Shown here: piece by piece, positions 10,153-21,296 of the stretch | Layout: the number at the start of each line of letters is the position of its first letter | Position numbering within the stretch: position 1 is the stretch's first letter | Assembly (NCBI RefSeq): GCF_037102585.1 | Contig: NW_027043819.1 | Span: 2,170,001 to 2,234,000 of the forward strand | Direction of reading: 5' to 3' | DNA from: Saccharomycopsis crataegensis | Lineage: Eukaryota; Ascomycota; Saccharomycetes; Ascoideales; Saccharomycopsidaceae | DNA: 64,000 nt | Notes under the pieces: model-generated | Told to the model about the DNA's origin: nothing | The model's input: only the letters and a program-made list of their open reading frames with translations | Database searches by the model: none | Position numbers and translations under genes: made by a program

Positions 10153-11151
10153 TTATTCAAATTCTTCTTCTTCGTCAGGTACAAGGCCTTCATCAACAGG
10201 ATCCTTAGGTTCTTGGTTCTCTGACCACTGTGTGACGTCATCAATATAAGATAGGATTGTGGTGAGAGAGTTGGAATCATTAACATTTAACGGCAAATAT
10301 TGCACCATTCCAAATTCATCGATCATATTGGCAATCAATTTATTCAACCTGTCAAACTTCTTATTAGCAAGTAAGTTATCATCGTTGCCGTCTTCCAATA
10401 ATAGAGGATCAGGATTTAAAAATTGTTTGAGTTTCTTTTTAGAATATTGATCCTTTATTAAGTCCACTTTTGAAAGAATGTTAATATGCGGGAGTTCCAA
10501 CAACAACATGGTTGACATAGCACTCAAAGTTCCAGAAAAGAACTTTGATTTATCAATCACAAAAGTTGATTCCATAAGATAAGTGCAACATAATTGGAAA
10601 TTCATATTTCTGGTCAAGTGGTTTATGATAGTTGGGAACACTGGAATATGAGTATATAATTCAATCTGCCCTGGACAATCAATAATTAGAAACTCATCGT
10701 TATAATCACCAATTTCTTCTTCTAACCAATCCAAATTCTTTAAAAGAAATTCAAAACAATAAATCAAGCCCCCGTTGGGACCAAGATTTAGTTCTTCCAT
10801 GACATCTTCAAGAGAAATCAAGTCTCTGATATCAACAGTAAATTCATACTTCTTAGCTTCAGCAGCAGGATCAAGATTGACAATGTGACAGTTTCTACCA
10901 ATTTGTTGCATATGAGTTACCAATGAATTACAAAAAGTGGTCTAGCTAATGTTAGTAATCATTGAACAGAAAAAAAATACACACCCCATACAAAGAGTTA
11001 CAAAATTTAAGTCCAGTAAAATCTTGGAGAACTATTCATGTCTTCGCAATTTAAAAAAAAATCAAAAACCAAGTTGAACCAGAAAGAAAAAAAAAACACT
11101 TGCCTTTCCTGCACCAGCAGGTCCTAAAACAACAGTTCCAACTCTAGACAT
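10153..11151 (-). CDS. GPN3: GPN-loop GTPase Gpn3 (2 exons, GC-AG intron)
   Basis: Spliced: exon 1 complement(11104..11151) encodes 16 codons ending GPAGAGK; intron 10942-11103; exon 2 complement(10153..10941) begins TTFCNS. Product 278 aa (S. cerevisiae Gpn3 is 272). The joined P-loop is GPAGAGKTT, the GPN motif lies at residues 70-72 (LGPNGG), and DCPGQIE and SKVDL are the G3 and G4 motifs. Gpn3 works with Npa3/Gpn1 in cytoplasmic assembly and nuclear import of RNA polymerase II; it also has links to sister-chromatid cohesion. The C-terminus is acidic (DEEEEFE). The intron donor reads GCAAGT instead of GTAAGT. The branch site TACTAAC (10951-10957) is only 10 nt from the 3' end. The nearer AG would cause a frameshift, so the second AG (CTAG) is the acceptor. 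Confidence 0.93.
10942..11103 (-). other. GPN3: GC-AG intron of GPN3
   Basis: 162 nt, phase 0, splitting the P-loop directly after the catalytic Lys codon. The donor is GCAAGT. A GT two bases further in (AAG-TG) would insert extra residues into the P-loop and break the frame. A perfect TACTAAC sits 10 nt from the acceptor. Confidence 0.88.
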
Positions 11152-12209
11152 TATTTATAATATAGTTGAAAATAATGCTACCCTAAAAAACAAAATTAGC
11201 TTATGATTCACAAAGTCAGTGCAACTCGAATTAGTAATGATATTTGAGTCTCATCACTGAAAAAAAAAAAAAAAAAGAAGAAAAAAAAAAATAAGCATCA
11301 TCATCACGAGCACAAGCATGTGACTACCAAAATCACAAAATGTGAGGTCACTAAGATGTAAACAGAAAGAGCGACAACAAAGATAAATAAATATAGTTAT
11401 ATTTGAGCTACTATAAAATACCGCAAATAAAGATGTAGTAGACTTCAATTAAGATACTCTTTATCAAGGATTCTACGGAGAATTATACGTCCAGGGCAAA
11501 AAATGGTTGCCTCCCGCTGACAGTAAAATAAAATATTACTTATAATCATGTGTCAAATCAAATGAAGACATTTGATATGACATTTTGTTGGGTTTTCAAG
11601 ACAAGCATGTGCTTTTTGACATCATTCAATCGTGCTTTTCAACTGTAGATACATTGTAAGAAGCCTCTTGCAAAACGTTTTTAGTGGCTGATATTTGGCG
11701 CTAACACAGATCGTTTCTTGCAAGGATATTTCCAAAATTGGTAATTATCTAGTATCTTTTTTCTTTTACTTTCGCTTGACATAATTGTTTGGTTATTATT
11801 GGTAAATCACTAGAAAATTCCGATGCCTTATTGGTAGGAGCTGCTGGAGTGGAATTTTTAGAGTGCGGCTCATGTTGAGAAAAAGGCGTTTTGCAGCCAT
11901 GCAGGAATTTACCTCTGATATGCACGTCTATAAAAAAACACAACATGGAAAGATAATTCTCTTTTCAGAGATAAACGCTTTTGCAAGGCACAAGGAATCC
12001 ATGGATATGTAATTTTAGTGTTAGGGATTGTGTATGTATAATCAATACATAAGACCAAGATATCCACTTGCGATACATTAAAAATTTTTTTTTTTTTTTT
12101 CTGATTTATCAATAAGTACAACTGAATAATACAAACATCCATCATCATTTTTTTGTTTTTTGTGAAACATTCAAGCCCTGTCATATCTCTGCATAGTTTT
12201 TAATAAAAT
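11152..12209. promoter_or_regulatory. Divergent promoter region of GPN3 and the first GIT1-like gene
   Basis: 1.06 kb with A-rich tracts (11260-11291) and T16 at about 12086-12101. A single GCACGT half-site occurs near 11921; no full CACGTG was seen. Small minus-strand ORFs here are hydrophobic low-complexity frames without recognisable content. Confidence 0.4.
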
Positions 12210-13941
12210 ATGGGTTATCTTACAAGAGATATCCCTTCATCGATGAAGGATTTAACTTATGGGTGGATTGTTAGAGCTAAGAATGAGACTGTTTTTAGTA
12301 AAAACCGTGAAATAGTTGAGGAACTGCCTGAAGAAGATAGCCCTCATGACAGAAGTGAAGTCGTTTTCAAGATTTTAACCGCTGGTTCTGGTTTATTCTC
12401 CGATGGTTATGTCAACAATTCCATTTCCACTGCTTCAACTTGTAAGTATAGCGATTTAGTTTTTTCTGTTATGCTTCTGATATTTCGAGAATTACTTACT
12501 AATTTTTCTATTAGGTTTGAGCACACTTTATCCAAAGGAAGTTGGAAACTCCTCAGCGTTGTCCAATGTATCATCCATTGCATTTGTTGGCACCATTGTC
12601 GGACAGTTATCATTTGGTTACATCAGTGACAAATTTTCTCGTAAACTCGGAATGTTGATTTCCAGTGCTTTACTTATCCTTTTTTCTATTTTATGTGCTG
12701 CATCTTACGGGGGACCAGGAAATATTGAAGGAATGCTTATTGCATTAACAGTTTATCGTTTCTTTCTTGGTATTGGTATTGGTAGTGAATATCCAACTGG
12801 TTCGGTCGCCTGTGCTGAAGCTTCGGCAATGCTCCCGGCAAAGAAAAGAAATCGTTATTTTTGCTGGTTTACCAACTTCAGTATTGATGTCGGTTTTGTA
12901 TGCAGTGCGTTGGTGCCTTTCGTTTTGTTACTAATTTTGAAAGAAAAAAGATTGGACTTAGTTTGGAGATTGACCCTTGGCATTGGAGCAGTTTTCCCAT
13001 TGGCGTTATTTTTGCTTCGTACCAAATTCAAGGAAGATAAACAATTCAAGAAAACAGGTTTCCAAAAAGTTGGTATTCCATATTTAACGGTGTTAAAATT
13101 CTATTGGTTTAGATTGATAGTTGTGGCACTTATTTGGTTCGTTTACGATTTTTGTACTTACGCGTTTGGGTTATATTCATCATTTATCATTAAAGTCATT
13201 ATTCCAGATGGGGATTTGGTGAAAACTTTTGGATGGAATATCGTGCTTAATGTTTTTTACATCCCAGGAGCATTTTTGGGGGCAGTTTCCTCCGATTATT
13301 TGGGGCCAAGATTGACATTGGTCATCGGTCTTCTTCTCCAAGCAACATTCGGGATTATTTTAGGAGCACTTTTCCCAATCTTGAAGCACAACATTGCCGG
13401 GTTCGTGATTATCTACGGTATTTTTATGACTATGGGAGAATTTGGGCCTGGAGACAACATTGGTATTTTGGCGTCTAAGACCAGTGCGACTTCGATTAGA
13501 GGAACTTATTATTCTGTTGCTGCCGCTATAGGGAAAGTCGGGGCATTTACTGGAACGTATATTTTCCCAATTATCATCAAGCGTTTTGGAGGAGCGGAAA
13601 GCAATAGTGGAATGCAAGCGCCTTACTTTATTGCCTCTATTCTTGCGATCATCGCTGCATTAGCAGGATTGATTTTTTTGCCAGATGTGAGCCCAAGTGC
13701 CATGAGTTTGGAAGACAATAAATTTTTAGAATATTTGGCATCCACAGGGTTTGATATGAGTTCTTTGGGAAGTGATGATGGCGATGAAGAGGAAGATGAC
13801 ATTTCTGACCTGGTGAGTGAATATATTGTTAGAGATGGCAGTGGGAAAAAGATGGTGATCGAAGATTACGACAGTGGCCTGGATGCCGAATCTTTTGACA
13901 AGAAGAAGGAATCGCCATTTGTCAACGTTAGGGAGTTGTAA
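12210..13941 (+). CDS. Glycerophosphodiester transporter, Git1 family, copy 1 (2 exons)
   Basis: Exon 1 12210-12441, intron 12442-12514 (GTAAGT, TACTAAT 12 nt from the TTAG acceptor), exon 2 12515-13941; 552 aa. The junction rebuilds a Cys codon, giving STASTCLSTLYPKE. This is an MFS proton symporter of the Git1/phosphate-symporter type: GSGLFSDGYVNNSI in helix 1, the GYISDKFSRKLG loop motif between helices 2 and 3, GIGIGSEYPTGSVACAEAS in helix 4, and GEFGPGDNIG in the C-half. Git1-type proteins import glycerophosphoinositol or glycerophosphocholine as phosphate, inositol or choline sources at the plasma membrane. The C-tail is acidic. The next gene is a close paralog in the same orientation. 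The substrate (GroPIns or GroPCho) cannot be decided from sequence. Confidence 0.88.
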
Positions 13942-15096
13942 CCAACTTATGCGTTTCGGTTGCACTCGCATTGGCATTGTATTTTATTTTATTTCTATTA
14001 ATTACTTCATTTGTACTGCAACGTTTTTTTTTTTTTTTTTCATTCAGTTCTTTGGTCATCAGTGATTTGCCAGTCAGCCGTTTTTCAATGCGGCAGTTTT
14101 ATATACTTTAATTTTTTTTTTCTCCCACTTGTCTTTCATTTCAGTTTCCTTTTTTGGCCGTCCATTCATAGCATTTAGTTCAATTCAATGTTTGTTTTGT
14201 TTGTTGTATATAACTTAAGAGCATAAGTTTGAACTAGTCCATATAAACACATGGTATTTGATATTGGTGAGGTGGGCTCCAGTGTTGTATCCAGTAGATT
14301 GGAGCCTGTGAACTGTACTGTATGTTCTGATTCAATTGCCCCCCTCCCCAAGTAGTAGTAGAAAGTTAAAGTTCCAGAGGATGACGGTTATGCCTATTCT
14401 CGTGAGCATGTGGTTTACACCGGAGGTAAAAAAAAAAAAAAAAGAAAAGGCCCCAATCCAAAACCACAGGACGGAGATAAACATGGCTGGGTGGGGGTGG
14501 GGGTGGGCTTCACCAACCAGTAGGAGCAAGAGGAGAGATAAGATTTTTGTGCAATAAACCCCAAAGCCGTGTCTGCCACACAATCTGGAAAACCGCCACT
14601 TCTGGACAAACATGTGAAAGTGGGAGTCGCACGTGCCTGTTCCAACAAAAAATATAGAGGGTGGACGCACCCTGCTTACGCCCTCTCTGGGGCCTTCTGT
14701 GGTCGATGTTGCAAAGAATAGCGTTGCCGAGAACAGGATACAATGCGATATGGAATATTGTTGTAGTGGTATACATCTCGTCAGTTCTATGGACATCGGA
14801 CACCCCAACCACCTTGGTAATATAGTATGCCAACAACTTTTGCTACCAAACCCTTGACTGTCATTATCGTCCTCTCCCTACACTACTGCACCCAGCGGTA
14901 GATTCAGTCGTTCTAAGTGTCCCTAGTAGGACATGCAGGATCAAAAAAAAAAAAAAAAAAAATCCAATAAAAAAAATATGGATTCTGTAGTTAATTGGTA
15001 TAAAAGGTCCTCCCTATCCCGATCCTCAATTTTCATTTGAGTTGAAAGTGCTCATACCAGACAATCAACTACATACACACAGAAAAAAAAAAAGAA
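13942..15096. promoter_or_regulatory. Intergenic promoter of the second GIT1-like gene
   Basis: 1.15 kb between tandem paralogs. It holds T16 at 14025-14040, an A-run at about 14429-14442, a G-rich patch near 14490-14505, A19 at about 14943-14961, and a TATA-like TATAAAAG at 14999. GCACGTGC (CACGTG at 14630-14635) matches a Pho4-compatible E-box because the 5' base is not T. ORFs on both strands here are shadow frames of low-complexity DNA. Confidence 0.4.
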
Positions 15097-16905
15097 ATGT
15101 CTGTTTGGACTAGAGATCTTCCAAGCTCCTTCTCTGATGCCACTGTTGGCTGGATTGAAAGAGCCAAGAGAGAATATATCCTCACCAAAAATGATCAACA
15201 AATCAATGAAAATGAAGATATCGATGATGAATCGCCAATAGAGTTGACCACCAGTTTACAAACTACCAAATGGGATCAAATCAAAACCATTCTTTTCGCT
15301 GGTAGTGGTTTGTTCTCCGATGGTTATGTGAATAACTCTATCGGTACCGCTTCTACTTGTATGTATTGACTTTGACATTCCAACGTCGATTTAAGAATAT
15401 CCATATTAACACATGTATTTGTATAGGTTTATCTACCCTTTATCCAAAAGAATACGCCGACTCTCGTGCAATCAATAATGTCGCTTCAATTGCTTTCGTC
15501 GGTACAGTGGTCGGTCAATTGACATTTGGTTACGTCTCCGACAAGCTTTCTAGAAAGACCGGTATGATCATTTCCAACGTCATCTTAATTATCTTTACCA
15601 TTTTGTGTTCTGGTGCTTGGGGTTACCACGGCAGTATTAAAGGGATGCTCGCAGCCCTTACTGCCTATCGTTTCTTCCTCGGTATCGGGATTGGTAGTGA
15701 GTATCCTACCGGTTCTGTTGCCTGTGCTGAAGCTTCTGCCTTGATGCCTCCAAAACACAGAAATAGATACTTTATTTGGTTTACCAATTTTGCCATCGAT
15801 TCAGGTTTTGTTATTAGTTCTTTTGTTCCAATGGTTCTTTTGTGGATCTGCACTCCTAAACATCTCACCCCAGTCTGGAGAATCACCATTGGTATTGTAT
15901 GTATTATTTCATTTTTCAACAATTTGTCAAATCATCGCTTAGCGGATTTGGCGGACAGTGTACTCGGCGACTCACTCATGCATGATTCTATTTTTTTTTT
16001 TTTTTTTTTGACATGCGGTTGTCTGCATGATATGATTCCCATACTAACCTTTTTCGCTTTAGGGTGCCATCTGGCCTATGATTTTGCTTTGCTTCCGTAC
16101 TACTTTGAAAGAAAATGAAAACTACCAAAAAACTAGATTCAAGAAAGCCAGAATCCCTTACTTCCACATTATCAAATTCTATTGGTTCAGATTATTTGTT
16201 GTTTCAGCAATTTGGTTCATCTATGATTTCAGTGTCTATGCTTTCGGTATTTACAGTTCTTACATCATTAAACTTATCATCCCAGACGGTGACTTGTACA
16301 AGACCTTTGGATGGAATGTTGTTCTTAACTTGTTTTACATCCCAGGTTCCTTCGTTGGTGCCATTGCTTCCGATTACTTCGGCCCAAGACTCACTCTTTT
16401 TGTTGGTTTAGTTATTCAAGCCGTTCTTGGTTTTGCCATTGCCGGTGCTTACAATACCTTGAAGCACCATGTCGCAGGGTTCACCGTTATTTATGGGTTC
16501 TTTTTGACTTTTGGTGAATTTGGGCCTGGTAACAACATCGGTTGTTTGTCTGCAAAGACCGGTGCCACCCCAATCAGAGGAACTTATTATGCCATTCCTG
16601 CTGCTATTGGTAAGATCGGGGCTTTTGTCGGTACTTACGCTTTCCCATCTATCGAAAAAAAATATGGTTTGCAAGTTCCATACTATATTGCTGGTGCTAT
16701 GGCCCTTTTTGCCGCCTTCTTGGCCCTTTTCTTCTTACCAGACGTTTCTCCACCAGCCATGTTGAACGAAGACAAAAAGTTTTTGCAATACTTGGAATCC
16801 ACTGGCTATGATGTTTCTCAATTGGGTGATCATTCTAGTGCTTCTAGTATCGACGAGAAGATTAATGTGGAAACCCACGAGAACGTTGATGAAAAATCCG
16901 CTTAA
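15097..16905 (+). CDS. Glycerophosphodiester transporter, Git1 family, copy 2 (3 exons)
   Basis: Exons 15097-15358, 15427-15896 and 16063-16905; 524 aa. Intron 1 (68 nt, GTATGT, ATTAAC branch) falls at the same codon and phase as the intron of copy 1, in TASTCLSTLYPKE. Intron 2 (166 nt, GTATGT, TACTAAC 15 nt from the acceptor) lies in the TIGIGAIWPM segment, where copy 1 is uninterrupted, and contains a long T-run. MFS motifs match copy 1: GSGLFSDGYVNNSI, GYVSDKLSRKTG, GIGIGSEYPTGSVACAEAS and GEFGPGNNIG. The paralog arose by tandem duplication before intron 2 was gained here (or lost from copy 1). Codons look more biased to yeast-preferred forms (GGT, ACC, AAG) than in copy 1, hinting at higher expression. 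The substrate may differ between the copies; the function is uptake of glycerophosphodiesters. Confidence 0.88.
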
Positions 16906-17554
16906 AATTAATAATGCTCTTTTTTTTTTTTTTCTGTTTCCTTCTATTTTTTTTGCTTGCTTTGCTTTGCTTTTTCTTGTTTGTTTCAGGTTTACACAGT
17001 TGTGTTCAAGTTCAATTTTTCTTCGAATTGGCTTGTTGACCCAATTCTCGCTTTGGTATCTATAAAGTTTCAAAAAGTTACAGTGGAAACCATTGCGTTT
17101 ATTTCCAAATCCTTTTTTCTTTTTTTTTTTTTTACCCATTTAGTGTTTAATATATCCTAATATTGCTGAGCTTATATTTGTAATACCTCAATTATGCTGA
17201 CGAACGGTTTATGGGTGTATATTGAAAGAAAATTTGAAAAACTAAGAGTAGAATAATTGCCATTACGACAAGAATAGTTCGATCGCGCCGCTGCTATCAC
17301 AACATATACCATCAATAACCACCACTTAGTTAGAATAGTGTATCCAGAGCAATTCTTGCACAAATTAATTATACGGGGACCGAAAAATATGAGTAAACGA
17401 AAACAAAAAAATAGCATTATTCAACCAATGGGTTGAATAATGATAGTTTATAAATATGTACATCTATGATAGCTGAATCATAATAATCACTATAATAATA
17501 CCGGGGACAACTTTTGTAACATGTCATGGTTTCAGGAGCACCACAGAACCGTAA
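16906..17554. other. Convergent spacer between GIT1 copy 2 and SPE3
   Basis: 650 bp of T-rich 3' flank. A short 81-codon minus-strand ORF at 17172-17417 starts with ATG but resembles nothing. No RNA gene was recognised. Confidence 0.4.
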
Positions 17555-18454
17555 CTAGTTTTCATCCTCCAAAAAAACCTTAGCAGCGTTAGGTAGCACA
17601 AAACTGGCCGCATGCAATCTGCTATTATAATATCTCAATAAGTTATTTTGCTTTGCTTGGTCCCAGGATCTGGTCGCTACCGCAACATCCAATGCAGCAT
17701 TCTTAGAACTGACAATTAATCCTAGCTGCCCAGAAGTGTAACTTGGGGTACAAGTGTAACAATATTTCACCATTGGAAAAACTTCTTTGACGGTGTGATA
17801 AATTTGCTTCAATTTCTTCAAATTCAACCAGATATTTTCGCTGGATTGCGAAATGACAATCCCATTATCATCAACCAAGGAATCTCTAAGTAATTTGAAA
17901 TAATCTACTTGGAAAAAGTTTTCTGCAGGACCTTCAGGGTCAGAGGAATCGGTAATGATGACATCAAACTTTCCTTGGTTGTCTTTCAAATATTGAAACC
18001 CATCCATCAACACTATTTTAGCCTTTGGATGCTCGAAACCAGAGGCCATCTCTGGGAAGTACTGCTTACTCAAATTGATAACATATTCATCAATTTCCAC
18101 AAGTACCACTTCTTCAATAACATCCTCATGTTTCAAAACTTCACGAAGCACCCCGCCATCACCTCCACCGATAATCAAAACTTTGCGAGGGCTTGGGTGG
18201 GCAAACATTGGAACATGTGCTATAAGCTCTTGATACGAAAATTCATCACGCTCAGTACATTGAACGACCCCATCCAACACCAACACGTTACCGTAATCGG
18301 TGGATTTAAAGACCAAGATATCTTGAAACTGGGACTTCTCGTGGAATAGAATCTTTTCAACTCGAAGCTCGAAGGCCTGACCTGGAAAATGTTCATCAGA
18401 AATCTCACGGAACCAACCGTCTTGAATTGAAGGGTGAGAGAGTTCGGCGGCCAT
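17555..18454 (-). CDS. SPE3: Spermidine synthase
   Basis: 299 aa, against 293 for S. cerevisiae Spe3, and collinear with it from [15 protein letters not shown] to HAASFVLP. It transfers the aminopropyl group of decarboxylated S-adenosylmethionine to putrescine, making spermidine and methylthioadenosine in the cytosol. Spermidine is also the precursor for hypusine on eIF5A. GGGDGG (96-101) binds the nucleoside, [12 protein letters not shown] lies in the N-terminal beta region, and DSSDPEGPA (169-177) holds the catalytic and gate-keeping acids. It is more like a spermidine than a spermine synthase because the standard Spe3 active-site strings are intact. It is divergent from a hydroxyacid dehydrogenase gene across 656 bp. 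Confidence 0.95.
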   Translation of the reverse strand: MAAELSHPSIQDGWFREISDEHFPGQAFELRVEKILFHEKSQFQDILVFKSTDYGNVLVLDGVVQCTERDEFSYQELIAHVPMFAHPSPRKVLIIGGGDGGVLREVLKHEDVIEEVVLVEIDEYVINLSKQYFPEMASGFEHPKAKIVLMDGFQYLKDNQGKFDVIITDSSDPEGPAENFFQVDYFKLLRDSLVDDNGIVISQSSENIWLNLKKLKQIYHTVKEVFPMVKYCYTCTPSYTSGQLGLIVSSKNAALDVAVATRSWDQAKQNNLLRYYNSRLHAASFVLPNAAKVFLEDEN

Positions 18455-19110
18455 TATTGTCTCTATACTTTTTTATTTTATTTTCGTTTTTAATTCTGAA
18501 ATTGACGAGAAGTTTGATATTATCAAGTTAAGTATCCAATACTTCAATGATTCATAGAACTGTCAGTCCTTGTCAACTTACTTAGTCTTTCATCATCATC
18601 ACACAGTTATTCCGGATCATTTTTTTTTTTTTTTTTTCAAACTTTTTTTTTTTCTTACCGTTTTTTTTTTTTTTTTTTTTCTTTTCCTCAAGATAGTTTT
18701 GTGGAGGAAGTTGATTTCAACATGGGCTTTTGGGAAAATGATTTCCAGCCCCCAGTAACACGAGTGGAGAGTTTGGAACCGGCCATTTGCCATTTATTAT
18801 CAAGGAGATGATGGAATGTGCTGTTATTGGTGTAAGTAACAGTTGTGTGCCATTTGGAGGGGTGTGACACCCTGTACTATCGCGCGCGTGGAGCGGCGGT
18901 CGGGAAAAATAGACTACCTGGTAACCCTCTTCTGGTGGTAATCTACGACACGATGCGGGTACTTCCGATAGCCACACATCTTCGATATGTATGTATATAA
19001 CAAGGGCTGCTCTTGGTATGCCTGTTTTTTTCTTTCTCGTTTTCTGTTCTCTTGGAAATCTGCAAGCATAACCCCAAAACCAAAACAACAACACCCCTCT
19101 TATATACACA
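18455..19110. promoter_or_regulatory. Divergent promoter of SPE3 and the GOR1-like gene
   Basis: Long T-runs at about 18620-18660 lie nearer SPE3, and a GC-rich patch with GCGCGCG and GGAGCGGCGG at about 18880-18905 is unusual in this AT-rich sequence. TATATAAC near 18994 and TATATAC near 19101 lie upstream of the dehydrogenase ATG. The overlapping minus-strand ORF here is a shadow. Confidence 0.4.
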
Positions 19111-20121
19111 ATGGCTATCACTGTCTTACTTAATAAGAATAATTTCCCATTCATCGCTAACAAATGGGAGGAATTCCAAAAGACCCATCCAGAAATCACC
19201 TTGATTGAGGACACTTCCGCCAATTTCCAAGAATTCGAATCAAAGATCGCTAACAACACCGATGATATCACCTCTGTTTCCCTCATCGCTGGTGTGAAGA
19301 ATGACTATAACCTCGATGCTAAAATCTTCGACGCTCTCCCAAACCTTAAGGCTGTGTGCTTCTGTTCAGCTGGTTATAACCAAATCGACTTTGCCGAGGC
19401 CACCAAGAGAAAGATCCAAGTGGCCAGAGTCTATGATCTCGACACCTCCACCGCAGACACTAACTTGTTTTTGCTTTTGGGTGCCATGAGATTCTACCAA
19501 GAAAGTATCAAAGATTTGTACATCCATCACAAGTTCCAAAATCCATCCAAGGTTGGAATTGCTCCAAACGGTCTTACTCTTGGGGTTGTGGGGCTCGGTG
19601 CCATTGGCCAGGCCGTGGTCAGACGTTGTCTTCCATTAGGTTTCGAAAAAATCATTTACTACAACCGTCGTCAAGTGGCTCCAGAACTTGAAAAAGAATT
19701 GGGGGTTACTTACGTTTCCAGTATCGATGAATTAGTATCGCAATCAGATGTCGTTGACTTGAACTGTGCTTTGACTCCTGAAACTTACCACTTGATCAAT
19801 GAGGAACGTATTCTTAAGATGAAGGACGAAGTTATTATTGTTAACACTGCCCGTGGTGATGTCATTGATGAAACTGCATTGATCAAGTATCTTAAGAATG
19901 GTAAAATCTTGTCTGCTGGGTTGGATGTGTTCCACAATGAACCAAACATCAACTATGAATTGGTCGAATTAGATAACGTCATTGCTTTGCCTCATGTTGG
20001 AAGTTTCTCCAAGGCCACTAGAATCAATGCCCAATTGACAGTTCTCAAGAATGTTGAAAATTATTTGTCTACTGGTAAATTGATTTCCTTCATTGGTGAA
20101 CAAAGAGGATTATTTGATTAA
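19111..20121 (+). CDS. D-isomer 2-hydroxyacid dehydrogenase, Gor1-like (glyoxylate/hydroxypyruvate reductase)
   Basis: 336 aa. The NAD(P)-binding motif is GLGAIG (161-166). NRR at 185-187 puts Arg after the second beta strand, which usually favours NADPH. The catalytic set is R248 (NTARGD), E277 (FHNEP) and H295 (LPHVGS). S. cerevisiae Gor1 (350 aa) reduces glyoxylate; other family members act on hydroxypyruvate or 2-ketoacids, so the substrate is a family-level inference. It is not a formate dehydrogenase, because the longer Fdh insertions are absent. Codon use is strongly biased (ACC, GCC, CTC, TTC), suggesting high expression. The start is the first ATG after TATATAC. Confidence 0.8.
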   Translation: MAITVLLNKNNFPFIANKWEEFQKTHPEITLIEDTSANFQEFESKIANNTDDITSVSLIAGVKNDYNLDAKIFDALPNLKAVCFCSAGYNQIDFAEATKRKIQVARVYDLDTSTADTNLFLLLGAMRFYQESIKDLYIHHKFQNPSKVGIAPNGLTLGVVGLGAIGQAVVRRCLPLGFEKIIYYNRRQVAPELEKELGVTYVSSIDELVSQSDVVDLNCALTPETYHLINEERILKMKDEVIIVNTARGDVIDETALIKYLKNGKILSAGLDVFHNEPNINYELVELDNVIALPHVGSFSKATRINAQLTVLKNVENYLSTGKLISFIGEQRGLFD

Positions 20122-20493
20122 ACTTGCTACTCCAGAAACATTTTTTGTTGAAAAAAACACACACACACACACAAATAAATCTATTCTTAATGATACAAAC
20201 CAAATAACGGGCCGCTTTCTAGATATTTTATCTCTTTCCATTATTACTTTACTTTCCCAATATATATGTCATAAATCCGTTTTTCATGGCCGAAATTCCT
20301 GCTCTTTTTTTCGTTTTGTAGAAATATCATTGAATTTGAAGATCCTATTTTTTTTTCGAAGTTCTTTTCAATGAAAAGAATGAAAGGAATAATAAAAAAA
20401 AAAAATTAATAGTTAGAGGAACTATTCTACGAATGAATAGCTATCAAGATTTACGCTATCACTTAATATGTTGCTATAATTCTAGCGATATCA
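20122..20493. other. Convergent 3' spacer between the dehydrogenase gene and CAB5
   Basis: 372 bp with a short (CA)n tract at 20158-20174 and A/T runs. Nothing else was recognised. Confidence 0.5.
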
Positions 20494-21216
20494 TCAATCA
20501 ATCTTTTTCATTTGCTTATATTTCCAAACATTTTGAAAATATCTAACAGCACCGACTACCAAACCAAAAGGGAAAATAAACCATTCAGTTGTACTCCAAA
20601 GTTTGTTGGGTTTGATATCCTTTACGATGCCATCCACACTGGCATACAATTCCTCTAGCGATCCATTATTTTCAATAACGATATTCGATAAGCTAGATTT
20701 ACTGCTCATGCTCATCTGACTACCAATTCTCTTTTGGGCCTCGCTTTCAGATAGTTGGGGATTTCTGACTAATAATCTTGATAGTTGTAAATCCTCATCA
20801 CAAATTACGTTTATGACTGTACCGCAATAATAATGGAAATTCGCCTCAAATAATAATGGGACGTCAAGAACCACCATATCGTATCCTTTAATATAGCATT
20901 TAATTACTTCGAGAATCATCTCCCAGCCGACTTTTGGATGGGTTATAGAGTTGAGTTTCTGAAGGTTGGACTTGTTGGCTGGTCCAAATACCAATTTTCC
21001 CAACTCCTGACGATTGATTTCACCATCTTGTTGTAGCAAGTTGTCAGAGAGGGGGCCAAAACATTTCACAATCTTATTATATGCTGGCTTTCCTTTGTCA
21101 ACGATATGTTTAGCAATCAAGTCTGCATCAACAACAGGGATACCTTGCTCCTTGAGTCTGTTGGAGACAGTCGATTTACCTGTTGCAATTGATCCTGTTA
21201 AGCCAATTATCAACAT
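20494..21216 (-). CDS. CAB5: Dephospho-CoA kinase
   Basis: 240 aa when started at MLIIGLTGSI (ATG at 21214-21216); S. cerevisiae Cab5 has 241. It phosphorylates the 3'-OH of dephospho-CoA with ATP in the last step of coenzyme A synthesis. The P-loop is GSIATGKST (8-16); GIPVVDADLIAKHIV, LDVPLLFE and RNPQLSESEAQKRI are typical CoaE segments. A hydrophobic stretch near the C-terminus (WFIFPFGLVVGAVRYF) could be a membrane anchor, as in other yeast homologs. The frame stays open upstream through a 49-T tract, giving a polylysine extension, but the homology starts at MLIIGL, so the shorter start is used. Confidence 0.92.
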   Translation of the reverse strand: MLIIGLTGSIATGKSTVSNRLKEQGIPVVDADLIAKHIVDKGKPAYNKIVKCFGPLSDNLLQQDGEINRQELGKLVFGPANKSNLQKLNSITHPKVGWEMILEVIKCYIKGYDMVVLDVPLLFEANFHYYCGTVINVICDEDLQLSRLLVRNPQLSESEAQKRIGSQMSMSSKSSLSNIVIENNGSLEELYASVDGIVKDIKPNKLWSTTEWFIFPFGLVVGAVRYFQNVWKYKQMKKID

Positions 21217-21242
21217 TTTGTGAGATGGTTTGTTTTGTCTGT

Positions 21243-21296
<54 letters not shown>

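Noticed and set aside
14332-14857. Several overlapping ORFs on both strands between the two GIT1-like genes
   Set aside because: They overlap one another in different frames, contain runs from homopolymers, and match no family; the stretch behaves as promoter.
17172-17417. 81-codon minus-strand ORF in the convergent spacer
   Set aside because: It has an ATG and some hydrophobic character but no similarity I can name, and it is short enough to be chance.
18717-19286. 189-codon minus-strand ORF across the SPE3/GOR1-like promoter
   Set aside because: It runs into the start of the dehydrogenase gene on the other strand and has no recognisable domain.
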